Positions 1 to 9,004 of a DNA stretch of 64,000 nucleotides are shown piece by piece (positions within the stretch are counted from its first letter, which is position 1; every line of letters begins with the position of its first letter). The notes beneath the pieces were generated by a model. The model did not search any database. It worked only from the letters and a program-made list of their open reading frames with translations, and was not told the origin of the DNA. Source of the stretch: Gemmatimonadota bacterium. Lineage in GTDB: Bacteria; Gemmatimonadota; Gemmatimonadetes; Gemmatimonadales; GWC2-71-9. Both the position numbers and the translations under genes were made by a program. The stretch spans positions 376,630-440,629 of the forward strand of contig JAZKBR010000002.1 of assembly GCA_040388535.1 (NCBI GenBank), given 5' to 3'.

Positions 1-1077
1 CCAGTCATCAAGCGATCTTGCCTTGGGAATGTCCTTCCAGGGCGTTCCCGGCAACGGATCGTCCACCGTGGGCCGGTCCCGATACGGCGCCATGCCATCG
101 ACGAACACGACGGCGGTAATCGCTCCGAGTTCGCCGACGTTCAACAGGTCGTGACGAATCTCCGCTCCCGCCAGGTACCCTCCACGTCCGCTCACCTGGC
201 CGATACCGAGCCCGCGATGCGACGTCGGTCCGCCGAAGGTCGTGACCGGCGATTCCCATGCCGGCATTTCATTCATGATGCCGATGGCGTCAGTTTCGGA
301 GACGCCCATCGCAGCAACGCGCGCCGTGAGTCGTGTCCCGCGGCGTGGTGAGTACCAGCCACGCGCCATGCCGTAGACACCATGATATCCCTGCTCGCCA
401 CCGCCGCTGCCCGCGAAGAACCCTGCTTCGAAGAGAGCGCCCTGGCGCGTGTCAAACTCGCGATCACGCAGGTCGACTACGAACGCCGCGCGGGCGTTGA
501 CATCAGTCTGCGAGGTACTGAGTTCGGTCGTCGATGCGCACAACATCTCCGGCGGGCATCCGGGTGAGGAGAAGGTTGTCCGTGGGTAGCGGTAGTACAA
601 GTTGACGTCGCCGGACACTCGTTGATGATCTACACCACCACGCACTGCGAACTGCAGCGGCCCCTTGAGTCTGCGCGTCACATCGACCCAGCCGACCGAG
701 CGCGTGCGCGAGAGGGAGCCACCGGGAACCCCGAAATTCGGCTGCTTCCCCGTTTCGACACTCGCCGCCAACCGCCAGCCATCACGCAGCTTCGGCATAT
801 CCACGCGTCCGCGCAGCAGCCAGGCATCCTTGGTGGAGTAGCCGCCTTCGAGTGCAATTGCATCCCGCAACGACACCCGATCGTCGTAGTTGGCCTGACG
901 GAAGAAGAGGACGCGCCCGATCCCCATCAACCCGTCATTGGGCGAGACCGTGACATACGGGAAGTACGAGGTGCGCCACGGCACGTCCGGTGCGGACGCC
1001 GGCGTGGACGTGGAATCCTGGGCCGCGAGAGCGCTCGCGAGCAGCGTCAGGGAGAGCGCCGCGCGAAGCACTTTCAT
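1..1077 (-). CDS. Omp85/BamA-like outer-membrane barrel protein, 3' end cut by window
   Basis: An open frame runs from the ATG at 1077 to the window edge without a stop, so about 359 residues are visible and the C-terminus is missing. It opens with a clear signal peptide ending ASALAAQ. The rest alternates polar and aromatic residues like a beta-barrel. Two stretches resemble the C-terminal surface-antigen barrel of Omp85 proteins: DLRDREFDTRQGALFEAG and a GGPTSHRGLGIGQVSGRGG segment followed by AGAEIRHDL. No POTRA domains are evident in the visible part, so it is probably a short barrel-only member. Its ATG overlaps the stop of the upstream asparaginase gene (ATGA), so the two are probably translated together. 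The barrel call is inferred from pattern, not from a search. Confidence 0.7.
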   Translation of the reverse strand, partial: MKVLRAALSLTLLASALAAQDSTSTPASAPDVPWRTSYFPYVTVSPNDGLMGIGRVLFFRQANYDDRVSLRDAIALEGGYSTKDAWLLRGRVDMPKLRDGWRLAASVETGKQPNFGVPGGSLSRTRSVGWVDVTRRLKGPLQFAVRGGVDHQRVSGDVNLYYRYPRTTFSSPGCPPEMLCASTTELSTSQTDVNARAAFVVDLRDREFDTRQGALFEAGFFAGSGGGEQGYHGVYGMARGWYSPRRGTRLTARVAAMGVSETDAIGIMNEMPAWESPVTTFGGPTSHRGLGIGQVSGRGGYLAGAEIRHDLLNVGELGAITAVVFVDGMAPYRDRPTVDDPLPGTPWKDIPKARSLDDW

Positions 1078-2126
1078 GACGTGAACATCGTCGCGCAATC
1101 TTCAAGGCGCGCGCCCTTCTCGTCGCACACGGCGAACTTCGATTCGGTAAGTGCCGCCGCACCGTACTGACCCTTCTTGTTCACGGCGTAGAACTGGAGC
1201 TGGAACTTCGGCCGCCCGTTCGCCTCGATCAGCCGCTTCGGGGCGACCATCATCACGCGCTTGAGAGTCGCGAGCGCCGCATCCTTCGGCGCCATCCCCT
1301 GCCGCATATGCTCCACCGTCAGGAAGCCACCGCAGACCATGATGTTCAACTCGCCGAGCCCGGTCGATCCGGCCGCACCGACGTCATTGTCGGTGTACTG
1401 GCCGGCGCCAATGATCGGCGAATCACCTACTCGCCCCGGGATCTTCCAGGAGAGTCCGCTCGTGGTGGTACACGATGAGATGTCACCATTCGGCGCCACC
1501 ACATCCATGTTGATGGTGCCGGTGGTGTAGGCCATCTTCACGGTCGACGCCTGGTCGGCCCAGTTGTCGTCGGAGCCGCGATTGGCACGCCAGTGCAACC
1601 ACGCCTCGCGTGACGCCGGCGTGAGCAGATCCTCGATCGGATAACCGTACGACGTCGCGAAGCGCTGCGCGTCCTTCCCGACCAGCATGATGTGGTTGGT
1701 GTACTTGAGAATGAGCCGGGCGATCTCGCTCGGCGTCTTGATCCCCTCGAGCGCACCGACCGACCCCGCGCGCCGGGTCGGGCCGTGCATGCAGGAGGCG
1801 TCGAGCTGCACCACTCCCTCCTCATTCGGGAGACCGCCGTAGCCCACCGACTGGTCGTTCGGGTCGAGCTCCTGGATCTTGACCCCCTCCACCGCCGCAT
1901 CGAGCGTATCAGCCCCCTTCATCACCAGCTCCACCGCCCGGGCGACCCCCCGCAGGCCGTTCGCGCTGGCGACGGCAACCGGGGCCGCAAAGGAACGCCG
2001 GAGCACCCTTGGCGCCGTGGCAGCCGTGAGCTGCCCTGGCACCAGTGAGGCGCCGGCCACAGCGGCGCTGGCCGCGCCAAGAAAGGAACGCCGGGAAACG
2101 GTGGAGTCGGACACGACCTGCTCCAT
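1074..2126 (-). CDS. Tat-exported N4-(beta-N-acetylglucosaminyl)-L-asparaginase / isoaspartyl peptidase family
   Basis: A 350-residue Ntn-hydrolase of the aspartylglucosaminidase family, which hydrolyses glycosyl- or isoaspartyl-asparagine bonds and matures by autocleavage before a threonine. The N-terminus carries a twin-arginine signal (SRRSFLGAAS, residues 11-20), so it should act in the periplasm. The expected nucleophile is the Thr of TTGTINMD near residue 204. The substrate-loop signature GRVGDSPIIGAGQY follows about 30 residues later, and STGLGE and CGGFL also match the family. Length fits family members. It overlaps the downstream barrel gene by 4 bp. Native substrate is unknown. Confidence 0.88.
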   Translation of the reverse strand: MEQVVSDSTVSRRSFLGAASAAVAGASLVPGQLTAATAPRVLRRSFAAPVAVASANGLRGVARAVELVMKGADTLDAAVEGVKIQELDPNDQSVGYGGLPNEEGVVQLDASCMHGPTRRAGSVGALEGIKTPSEIARLILKYTNHIMLVGKDAQRFATSYGYPIEDLLTPASREAWLHWRANRGSDDNWADQASTVKMAYTTGTINMDVVAPNGDISSCTTTSGLSWKIPGRVGDSPIIGAGQYTDNDVGAAGSTGLGELNIMVCGGFLTVEHMRQGMAPKDAALATLKRVMMVAPKRLIEANGRPKFQLQFYAVNKKGQYGAAALTESKFAVCDEKGARLEDCATMFTS

Positions 2127-2197
2127 GGGTTGGTGAAGCCCGAATTATACGCATTTCGGGATGACAGGCGCCCCGCGAGAGGACAGATTAGGGTCCC

Positions 2198-3262
2198 ATG
2201 TCCACATCCCGACGGAACCGCCTCGACCCTGCGATCTTCAATCTCCCTGTCGAGAAGATGCGCGCGGGTTACTACTCCGATAAGTACTTCGTCCGGGCCC
2301 GCGACATCCTCCGTCAGGACGGACACGCTCCCCAGGTCACTGTCCAGGTCTTCAGCAAGGCCGATGCACTCCTGGGCGGCATCGACGAAGCCATCGCGAT
2401 CCTCAAGCTCTGCAGCGACCACTACCCCTCCCTCGTCGTCCGCGCGCTCCACGACGGCGATACCATCGCTCCCTGGGAGGTCGTGCTCGAAATCGAAGGG
2501 CCCTACGATCACTTCGCCCACCTTGAGACGCTGTACCTCGGCGTGCTGGCACGGCGCACTCGGGTCGGTACCAACACCCGACGCGTCGTGGACGCCGCCC
2601 GGCCCAAGGACATCATGTTCTTCCCCGCCCGCCACGATCACTGGCTGGTGCAGACCGGCGATGGCTATGCCGCGCACATTGCCGGCGCCATCGGTGTCTC
2701 GACCGATGCGCAGGCTTCGTGGTGGGGGAGTGAAGGCGTCGGCACCGTGCCCCACGGCCTGATCGCGGCCTACGGCGGCGACACGGTGAAGGCGGCGCAG
2801 AAATTCCTCGCCCATATGCCCGTCGACATCCGCCTGGTCACGCTGGTCGATTTCGAGAATGATTGCGTCCGCACCTCGCTCGAGCTCGCCGACACGCTCG
2901 GTCCTGCGCTCTACGGTGTCCGGATCGACACCAGCGAGATGATGGTCGATCGCTCGGTGATCCCCGAGATGGGATCCTTCAAGCCCACCGGTGTCAATCC
3001 GCAACTGGTACACAATGTCCGCAATGCGCTCGACCGCGCCGGACATCAGCACGTGCGTATCGTCGTCTCGGGTGGCTTCACCGTCGAGAAGATTCGCGAA
3101 TTCGAATCGCTCGGCGTCCCGGTCGACGCGTACGGCGTCGGTTCATCGCTCTTTCAGGGACGCTTCGACTTTACCGCCGACATCGTCCGGCTCGACGGCC
3201 GGCCCTGCGCCAAGGTTGGTCGAGAGTATCGTCCCAACCCGCGACTGGAGATCGTCGCATGA
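2198..3262 (+). CDS. pncB: nicotinate phosphoribosyltransferase
   Basis: A 354-residue cytoplasmic enzyme that makes nicotinate mononucleotide from nicotinate and PRPP in the Preiss-Handler NAD salvage pathway. The N-terminus (MRAGYYSDKYFVRAR) and the centre (GSEGVGTVPHGLIAAYGGD) look like the shorter NAPRTase type found in Thermoplasma and many bacteria. The C-terminal FDFTADIVRLDG and GVGSSLF match the end of the phosphoribosyltransferase barrel. The ATG at 2198 follows a 71-bp gap from the divergent asparaginase. Its stop overlaps the ATG of the nicotinamidase gene, which supports a salvage operon. Confidence 0.88.
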   Translation: MSTSRRNRLDPAIFNLPVEKMRAGYYSDKYFVRARDILRQDGHAPQVTVQVFSKADALLGGIDEAIAILKLCSDHYPSLVVRALHDGDTIAPWEVVLEIEGPYDHFAHLETLYLGVLARRTRVGTNTRRVVDAARPKDIMFFPARHDHWLVQTGDGYAAHIAGAIGVSTDAQASWWGSEGVGTVPHGLIAAYGGDTVKAAQKFLAHMPVDIRLVTLVDFENDCVRTSLELADTLGPALYGVRIDTSEMMVDRSVIPEMGSFKPTGVNPQLVHNVRNALDRAGHQHVRIVVSGGFTVEKIREFESLGVPVDAYGVGSSLFQGRFDFTADIVRLDGRPCAKVGREYRPNPRLEIVA

Positions 3263-3888
3263 CCACGATCTGCTGGGATGTCGACACCCAGGTCGATTTT
3301 GTGCATCACGACGGCTTGCTCGCGGTCCCCGATGCCGAAACCATCATTCCGAACCTGCGCGCGCTGACCCACTGGGCCCGCAGCAACAACCTACGCATCG
3401 TGGCCACCGCCGACGACCACGATATCGGGCACGCCGAAATCACCGACGCCCCAGACTGGACCACGACCTTCCCGCCGCACTGCATGCGCGGCACACCGGG
3501 ACAGCTCAAGATCGAGGCAACCCGCTTGCACGACCCGCTCGTGATTCAGCCGGTGCCGCTCGATGCCGCAGCAGTCACCGCGTCGGTGCAGGCACACCGC
3601 AGCGAGCTGCTGATCAACAAGCCGGGCACCGATGTCTTTCGCTGGAATCCCAATGCCGCCACCGTGCTCGCAGCGCTGGCACCAGCGCGCGTGGTGGTCT
3701 ACGGTGTCGCCACCGATTTCTGTGTCCGCGCCGCCGTGGCCGGGCTCGCGCAGCATGCTCCGCAGGCCGAGCTGGTGATTGTGCGCGATGCAGTCCGGGC
3801 CATCAACGCTGGTGCGAGTGCCGACCTCTTCGCCGCGTGGAGCGCCGCCGGCCATCGCATCGTGTCGACGCGCGAGATGATCGGATGA
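3259..3888 (+). CDS. pncA: nicotinamidase (isochorismatase-fold cysteine hydrolase)
   Basis: A 209-residue isochorismatase-family hydrolase, most likely nicotinamidase converting nicotinamide to nicotinate for the upstream PncB. The family triad is visible: Asp9 (WDVDTQVDF), Lys121 (LLINKPGTDVF) and nucleophile Cys155 (GVATDFCVRA). The metal-binding region matches ADDHDIGH (51-58) and FPPHCMRGTPGQ (71-82). The start ATG overlaps the pncB stop and the stop overlaps the next ATG, so it is the middle gene of a translationally coupled set. Confidence 0.87.
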   Translation: MTTICWDVDTQVDFVHHDGLLAVPDAETIIPNLRALTHWARSNNLRIVATADDHDIGHAEITDAPDWTTTFPPHCMRGTPGQLKIEATRLHDPLVIQPVPLDAAAVTASVQAHRSELLINKPGTDVFRWNPNAATVLAALAPARVVVYGVATDFCVRAAVAGLAQHAPQAELVIVRDAVRAINAGASADLFAAWSAAGHRIVSTREMIG

Positions 3889-4955
3889 CGCTTTCGGGGC
3901 GCTACTTCATTCCGGGACCGGTGGAGGTGGCGCCTGAGGTGATGCAGGCGATGCTGCGACCAATGATCGCCCACCGCAGCAGCGAAGGGCAGGCACTCGT
4001 CGCCGCCCTGCAGCCCGGCCTGCGCGCGCTCTTCCGCACGGAGCGACCGGTGATCCTTTCGACCGGATCGGCGACGTCGCTGATGGAAGCCGCGATTCGC
4101 AGCGGCGTGCGTGACCGTCTCCTCGCCGTGGTCAATGGCACCTTCGGCGAACGCTTTGCGTTCACCGCGGAGCAATGCGGCAAGGAAGTCGTCCGGCTTC
4201 ACGTCCCGCGCGGCGCCGTGCTTGAGCCCGAGTTGCTCAGCCGCATGCTCGATGGCCCCCCAGTCGACGCCGTCTCGATCGTGCATTGCGAGACCTCGAC
4301 CGGCGCACTGACGCCGATCGAACTGCTGCTGCCGATCCTGCAACGAAATCCCGAGATCATCACCATCGTCGATGCGGTCACATCCGTCGGAGGGTCACCG
4401 GTCGAAACCGATCTGTGGCGACCCGACTTCATTCTCGCCGGCTCGCAGAAGGCGATGGGACTCCCGCCGGGGTTGGCATTCGCGGTGGCGAGCGAACGCT
4501 TTCTCGCCCGTGCCGCAGAACTCGACGACCGCGGCTTCTATCTCGACGTGGTCGCCTTGCACCGCGCGGCCCTCGAGTCGCGCTTCCCGCAGACACCAGC
4601 GCTTCCCGTCGTCTTCGCCCTCGCAGCACAGCTCGAGCGCATCAGCGCCGAAGGGCTCGAGGCGCGCTGGAGCCGCCATCGTGCAATGCGCGAGCGAGTG
4701 GAATCCTGGGTCGCGAGCCACGGCAAATGCACCTTCTTTGCACCCGCCGGTCGTCGAGCCGATACCATCTCTGCACTGCGACTCACCCCCGGGCGCTCCG
4801 CCCGTGCCATCGCCGCTGAACTCGCGGCCGGCGGGTGGCAAGTCGCCTTCGGCCTCGACGAAGAGGAAGATCAGCTCATCCGCATCGGCCATATGGGCGA
4901 CCTCCTTCCTGCCCAGCTCGACCCGCTCTTCGACGCGCTCGAACCGAGGCTCTGA
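3885..4955 (+). CDS. class V aminotransferase, alanine-glyoxylate/serine-pyruvate type
   Basis: A 356-residue PLP enzyme of the class V (AGXT/SPT) family. It begins with the family's typical FIPGPVEVAPEVMQAM. The pyridoxal lysine is Lys189 in LAGSQKAMGLPPG, preceded by the cofactor Asp in IVDAVTSVGG. It probably transfers the amino group of serine or alanine to glyoxylate or pyruvate; phosphoserine aminotransferase or an aspartate-using member cannot be excluded. The ATG overlaps the pncA stop by 4 bp, so it is co-translated with NAD salvage genes. Why this enzyme sits there is not explained by the sequence. Confidence 0.82.
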   Translation: MTLSGRYFIPGPVEVAPEVMQAMLRPMIAHRSSEGQALVAALQPGLRALFRTERPVILSTGSATSLMEAAIRSGVRDRLLAVVNGTFGERFAFTAEQCGKEVVRLHVPRGAVLEPELLSRMLDGPPVDAVSIVHCETSTGALTPIELLLPILQRNPEIITIVDAVTSVGGSPVETDLWRPDFILAGSQKAMGLPPGLAFAVASERFLARAAELDDRGFYLDVVALHRAALESRFPQTPALPVVFALAAQLERISAEGLEARWSRHRAMRERVESWVASHGKCTFFAPAGRRADTISALRLTPGRSARAIAAELAAGGWQVAFGLDEEEDQLIRIGHMGDLLPAQLDPLFDALEPRL

Positions 4956-4957
4956 CC

Positions 4958-5545
4958 ATGGACAGTTCGCGGCTGGGTGAACTTCTCGGATTCGCGGCGC
5001 GCAACTTCGTCCGCGGCCTCGCGATCACGGCGCCGGTCGCCTTCACCATCTACATCGCCTACCGCGCCATCGCCGGCGTCGATGGCTGGCTCGGCCTGAC
5101 CATTCCCGGCGCCGGACTGCTGATCGTCGTCGCCAGCGTCACGATCATCGGAGCGCTCGCGACCAACGTCGTCACCAAGGCCGCCCTCGCCACGCTTGAC
5201 CAGATCCTTGAGCGTCTCCCCTTCGTCCGCCTGCTGTACACTGCGGCCAAGGATCTGATGCACGCCTTCGTCGGCGAGAAGCGTCGCTTCACCAGGGCCG
5301 TACGGGTCCAACCCGACCCGGGCATCGACGTCTGGTCGCTCGGGTTCATCACCGCTGACGATATGACGCGCCTCGGCCTCCCTGGGTACGTCGCAGTCTA
5401 TCTGCCGTTCTCATATGCGTTTACGGGACGACTCATCCTGCTACCTGCAGAACGCGTCATCCCGGTTGATGGCGATAGTGGCGACATGATGGCCTTCATC
5501 GTCTCCGGTGGTGTTGCGGGGAGGGATCGGGCGCCCCGGCCTTAA
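4958..5545 (+). CDS. DUF502 family membrane protein
   Basis: A 195-residue integral membrane protein with two hydrophobic helices, about residues 19-38 (RGLAITAPVAFTIYIAYRAI) and 48-68 (GLLIVVASVTIIGALATNVV). A soluble C-terminal half follows, with FVRLLYTAAKDLMHAF and GYVAVYLPFSYAFTGRLILLP, which are typical of DUF502. Homologues are widespread, including plant COV1-like proteins, but the biochemical role is not known. The ATG at 4958 was chosen because it lies 2 bases after the aminotransferase stop and starts just ahead of the first helix. It is probably the last gene of the pncB operon. Confidence 0.8.
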   Translation: MDSSRLGELLGFAARNFVRGLAITAPVAFTIYIAYRAIAGVDGWLGLTIPGAGLLIVVASVTIIGALATNVVTKAALATLDQILERLPFVRLLYTAAKDLMHAFVGEKRRFTRAVRVQPDPGIDVWSLGFITADDMTRLGLPGYVAVYLPFSYAFTGRLILLPAERVIPVDGDSGDMMAFIVSGGVAGRDRAPRP

Positions 5546-5554
5546 CGCCCGGCT

Positions 5555-5584
5555 CCCCCGTCCGTCACTCAAGGCGTACGGGGG
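5555..5584 (+). terminator. possible weak hairpin after the pncB operon
   Basis: CCCCCGT at 5555-5561 pairs with ACGGGGG at 5578-5584 across a 16-base loop. No T tract follows, so termination is only a suggestion from position. Confidence 0.3.
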
Positions 5585-5625
5585 ATCACTCCCCGCAGAT
5601 ATCTCCTAATCACAGGCAGGATCCG

Positions 5626-6456
5626 ATGCTTCGCACCAGACTCGCCGCCACAGGACTCCTCGTGCTCGCCGCCGCGTGCGGCAGCAATCCGACCGACTCC
5701 TCAACGCTCACCGCCTCGATTAGCCAGGATGCCGCAACTCTCGCCGCCGACGGCACGGCCGAGGACGTCGACGTCATGACCGGGATGGATGGCGGAATCG
5801 GCTATCTCACGACCTCGCCGCTTTCGAGCGGAGCGTCGCTCTGGACGCCGCCGACCGGTCGCCCAGGTCTCACGGGCTGCAACTTCGCCGCCGGCCGCTT
5901 CGGCTGCCCGCCCGAGAATCGCAACGGACTCACGGTGAACCGCACCGTGACTCTGCTCGACGCCCTCGGCGCAACGCAGACGGCCTATGATGAGCTCACC
6001 ACCGCCTCGATCCATCTCGTCGCCTCTGTCGCCGGTGACGTGACTCACGGCCCGTGGACCGCCACTGTGACGCGGAATCGCGACTTCACCATCACTGGCC
6101 TCGCCGGCACCGAGACGAGCCGCACCGTCAACGGCACCGGCACCGAGAACATCTCGCGCTCGCGTCTCACCGAAGGCGGCGACACCCGTTCGTACACGGT
6201 CGCCGGCACCAGCGCCCTCGTGAACGTGGTCTACCCGGTTCGCACCCCGGGCGTCGACCCGTGGCCGCTCTCGGGCACGGTGACCCGTACCATGGTGATG
6301 ACGCGCACCTCCGGCCCCAATGCCGGCGAATCGGTTACCCGCACCGTGGTGATCACCTTCAATGGCACCGCGACACCAACCGCGACGGTGAACGGCCTCG
6401 CCTTCACCCTCGATCTGGCGGCACGGCACGGCGAGCGGCACCCGGAACGCGACTGA
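5626..6456 (+). CDS. secreted lipoprotein of unknown function
   Basis: A 276-residue protein with a lipoprotein signal: MLRTRLAATGLLVLAAACGS, with the lipobox cysteine at residue 19. The mature part is rich in Thr, Gly and Asn (for example TVTRNRDFTITGLAGTE), with low charge. This pattern suggests beta-strands at the cell surface or in the periplasm. No catalytic motif or named domain was recognised. It stands alone between two putative hairpins and is not obviously part of an operon. Confidence 0.7.
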   Translation: MLRTRLAATGLLVLAAACGSNPTDSSTLTASISQDAATLAADGTAEDVDVMTGMDGGIGYLTTSPLSSGASLWTPPTGRPGLTGCNFAAGRFGCPPENRNGLTVNRTVTLLDALGATQTAYDELTTASIHLVASVAGDVTHGPWTATVTRNRDFTITGLAGTETSRTVNGTGTENISRSRLTEGGDTRSYTVAGTSALVNVVYPVRTPGVDPWPLSGTVTRTMVMTRTSGPNAGESVTRTVVITFNGTATPTATVNGLAFTLDLAARHGERHPERD

Positions 6457-6484
6457 GCACGCCCGCTTCACCGCTTCCCCTGCA

Positions 6485-6519
6485 CGGGCAGGCTCTCCGG
6501 AGCCTGCCCGTCCGTTTTT
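6485..6519 (+). terminator. Rho-independent terminator
   Basis: A perfect 11-bp stem, CGGGCAGGCTC (6485-6495) with GAGCCTGCCCG (6500-6510) around a TCCG loop, is followed by TCCGTTTTT. It ends the lipoprotein transcript 22 bp before leuS. Confidence 0.85.
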
Positions 6520-6541
6520 GGCCCCCGGTTACTTTTGGACC

Positions 6542-9004
6542 ATGACTGCTCATCAACCTGACCCCGCCGAATACTCACCGCACGACGTCGAAGCCAAGTG
6601 GCGCGACCGCTGGCGCGAGCGCCGCACCAACGAGCCCGACCTCGACGGCGCGACCCGTCCGTTCTACAACCTGATGATGTTCCCGTACCCCTCTGCCGAG
6701 GGGCTGCATGTGGGCAACCTCTTCGCATTCACGGGCGCCGATGTCTTCGGGCGGTACAAGCGGCTGCAGGGGTTTCAGGTCTTCGAACCGATCGGCTTCG
6801 ATGCCTTCGGCATCCATTCCGAGAACTTCGCGCTGAAGGTCGGCAAGCACCCGGCCCAGCTGATTCCCAGCAACATCGCGAACTTCACCCGGCAGCTCAC
6901 CCGGATGGGCGGGATGTTCGCGTGGGAGCACGTCCTCTCCACCACCGACCCGACCTACTACAAGTGGACGCAGTGGCTCTTCCTGCAGCTGCTCAAGCGC
7001 GGGCTCGCCTACAAGAAGAAGGGCGCCGTCAACTGGTGCCCCAACGACAAGACCGTACTCTCGAACGAGCAAGTGGTCGGCGGCCATTGTGAGCGCTGCG
7101 GCGCGCTGGTCGAGCAGCGCGTGCTGGAGCAGTGGTATTTCCGGATTACCGATTTCGCCGATCGCCTGCTCGCGAATCTCGATGATCCCACGCGGATGGA
7201 CTGGTCGCCAAGCACTGTGCTCGCCCAGAAGAACTGGCTCGGCCGTTCGGAAGGCGCCGAGGTCCGCTTCGCCGCTGACGGTCACGCCGGCGTCGAGATT
7301 CCGGTGTACACCACCCGGCCCGACACGCTCTTCGGCGCGACCTTCCTCGTGCTCGCGCCGGAGCATCCACTGGTCCAGCAACTCACCACGCCTGCGCAGC
7401 AGGCGATGGTCGAGGCCTATCGCACCGAAGCCGGCGCGAAGGATCTGGTCTCCCGCAAGGTCGGCGACAAGGAGAAGTCCGGCGTCGCCCTCGGCAGCTT
7501 CGCGACCAACCCGGCCACGAATCAGCCGATCCCGATCTGGATTGCCGACTATGTCCTGATGGAATACGGCACCGGCGCCATCATGGCCGTGCCCGGACAC
7601 GACGAGCGCGACTTCGCCTTCGCGACGAAATATGCCCTGCCGATCACACGCGTCGTGGCGAACGCCACAAGCGGTCCCGATACCCCGCTGACCGAAGCGT
7701 TCGTCGATGTCGATAGCGGGACGATGGTGAATTCAGGCAACTTCAGCGGCATGGCCGCACTCGAAGCCAAGGCGGCGATTACCCGTTGGCTCGAGTCGGT
7801 GAATCGTGGCAAGGGGACCGTTCAGTACCGGCTCTACGACTGGTGCATCTCGCGCCAGCGCTACTGGGGTCCGCCCATTCCGATCATCTATTGCGATGAT
7901 TGCGGCGCGGTGCCGGTGCCCGAAGACCAGCTGCCAGTAGTGCTGCCCGAGATCGAAGACTTCCGTCCCGACGATTCCGGAATCTCGCCGCTGGCGCGCC
8001 ACAGCGAGTGGTACCACGTCCCTTGCCCCAGGTGCGGCAAGCAGGGCCGACGCGAGACCGACGTGTCCGACACCTTCCTCGACTCGGCGTGGTACTTCCT
8101 GCGCTATCCGAGCAGCGAGTTCAACGACCGCCCCTTCGATGCGGCACGCACGAAGACCTGGCTCCCCGTCACCAGTTACATCGGTGGCAATGAACACGCC
8201 GTGCTGCACCTGCTCTACTCGCGCTTCATCACCATGGTGCTGCATGACGCGGGCATGCTCCATTTCGACGAGCCCTTCCGCACCTTCCGCGCGCACGGGC
8301 TGATCGTGAAGGACGGCTCCAAGATGTCGAAGTCGAAGGGCAATGTGGTTGTCCCCGACGACTATATCGACAAGTGGGGCGCCGACACCTTCCGCACCTA
8401 TCTGATGTTCCTGGGCCCGTTCCAGGACGGCGGCGACTTCCGCGATTCGGGCATCAGCGGGCCGCGTCGATTCCTCGACAAGGTCTGGGATTTGGTTGCC
8501 GCGAGCGGCCACCCCGACTGCCGCGACGCCGAGATCCGGCGCGAAGTGCTGGTGAAGTGGCACCAGACCAAGAAGAAGGTCGGTGAAGAGCTCGAGCAGC
8601 TGCGCTACAACACCGCCATCGCCGCGCTGATGGAGCTGATGAATGTGCTGCGCGAGCAGAATTGTGCCGAGCCCGGCCTCGTCGGCGAAGTGGTGCAGAT
8701 GCTGGCGCCGTTCGCGCCGCACTTCGCCGAGGAGTGCTGGGAGCGCCTCGGCCACCAGGGTTCCATCTTCGACTCGGCCTGGCCGAGCTACGATCCGGCG
8801 CTTACGGTCGAGGACTCTGTCACCGTGGCCGTGCAGGTCAATGGCAAGACGCGCGGCACCGTGACACTCGCGCGTGACGCCGGCGAAGAGAGCGCACGTG
8901 CCGCAGCCCTCGCCGATGAAAGCATCGCGAAGCATCTCGAAGGCAAGGAGATCCGCAAGGTGATCTGGGTGCCGGGACGATTGCTGAACCTGGTGGTGGG
9001 GTGA
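6542..9004 (+). CDS. leuS: leucyl-tRNA synthetase
   Basis: An 820-residue class Ia synthetase that charges tRNA-Leu. The HIGH-type motif is in PYPSAEGLHVGNL, and the KMSKS loop is exact (KDGSKMSKSKGN). A zinc-like knuckle CPNDKTVLSNEQ...HCERC lies in the catalytic insertion, and the CP1 editing domain shows TTRPDTLFGATF and MAVPGHDERDFAF. The anticodon-binding and C-terminal domains are complete. The start is the ATG at 6542, directly ahead of the conserved YSPHDVEAKWRDRW; the frame stays open upstream into the terminator. The stop overlaps the csaA start by 3 bp. Confidence 0.97.
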   Translation: MTAHQPDPAEYSPHDVEAKWRDRWRERRTNEPDLDGATRPFYNLMMFPYPSAEGLHVGNLFAFTGADVFGRYKRLQGFQVFEPIGFDAFGIHSENFALKVGKHPAQLIPSNIANFTRQLTRMGGMFAWEHVLSTTDPTYYKWTQWLFLQLLKRGLAYKKKGAVNWCPNDKTVLSNEQVVGGHCERCGALVEQRVLEQWYFRITDFADRLLANLDDPTRMDWSPSTVLAQKNWLGRSEGAEVRFAADGHAGVEIPVYTTRPDTLFGATFLVLAPEHPLVQQLTTPAQQAMVEAYRTEAGAKDLVSRKVGDKEKSGVALGSFATNPATNQPIPIWIADYVLMEYGTGAIMAVPGHDERDFAFATKYALPITRVVANATSGPDTPLTEAFVDVDSGTMVNSGNFSGMAALEAKAAITRWLESVNRGKGTVQYRLYDWCISRQRYWGPPIPIIYCDDCGAVPVPEDQLPVVLPEIEDFRPDDSGISPLARHSEWYHVPCPRCGKQGRRETDVSDTFLDSAWYFLRYPSSEFNDRPFDAARTKTWLPVTSYIGGNEHAVLHLLYSRFITMVLHDAGMLHFDEPFRTFRAHGLIVKDGSKMSKSKGNVVVPDDYIDKWGADTFRTYLMFLGPFQDGGDFRDSGISGPRRFLDKVWDLVAASGHPDCRDAEIRREVLVKWHQTKKKVGEELEQLRYNTAIAALMELMNVLREQNCAEPGLVGEVVQMLAPFAPHFAEECWERLGHQGSIFDSAWPSYDPALTVEDSVTVAVQVNGKTRGTVTLARDAGEESARAAALADESIAKHLEGKEIRKVIWVPGRLLNLVVG

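Noticed and set aside
1922-3052. Open minus-strand frame of 376 codons
   Set aside because: It is antisense to pncB, which has strong family motifs; its C-terminal part also runs through the asparaginase gene in the wrong frame.
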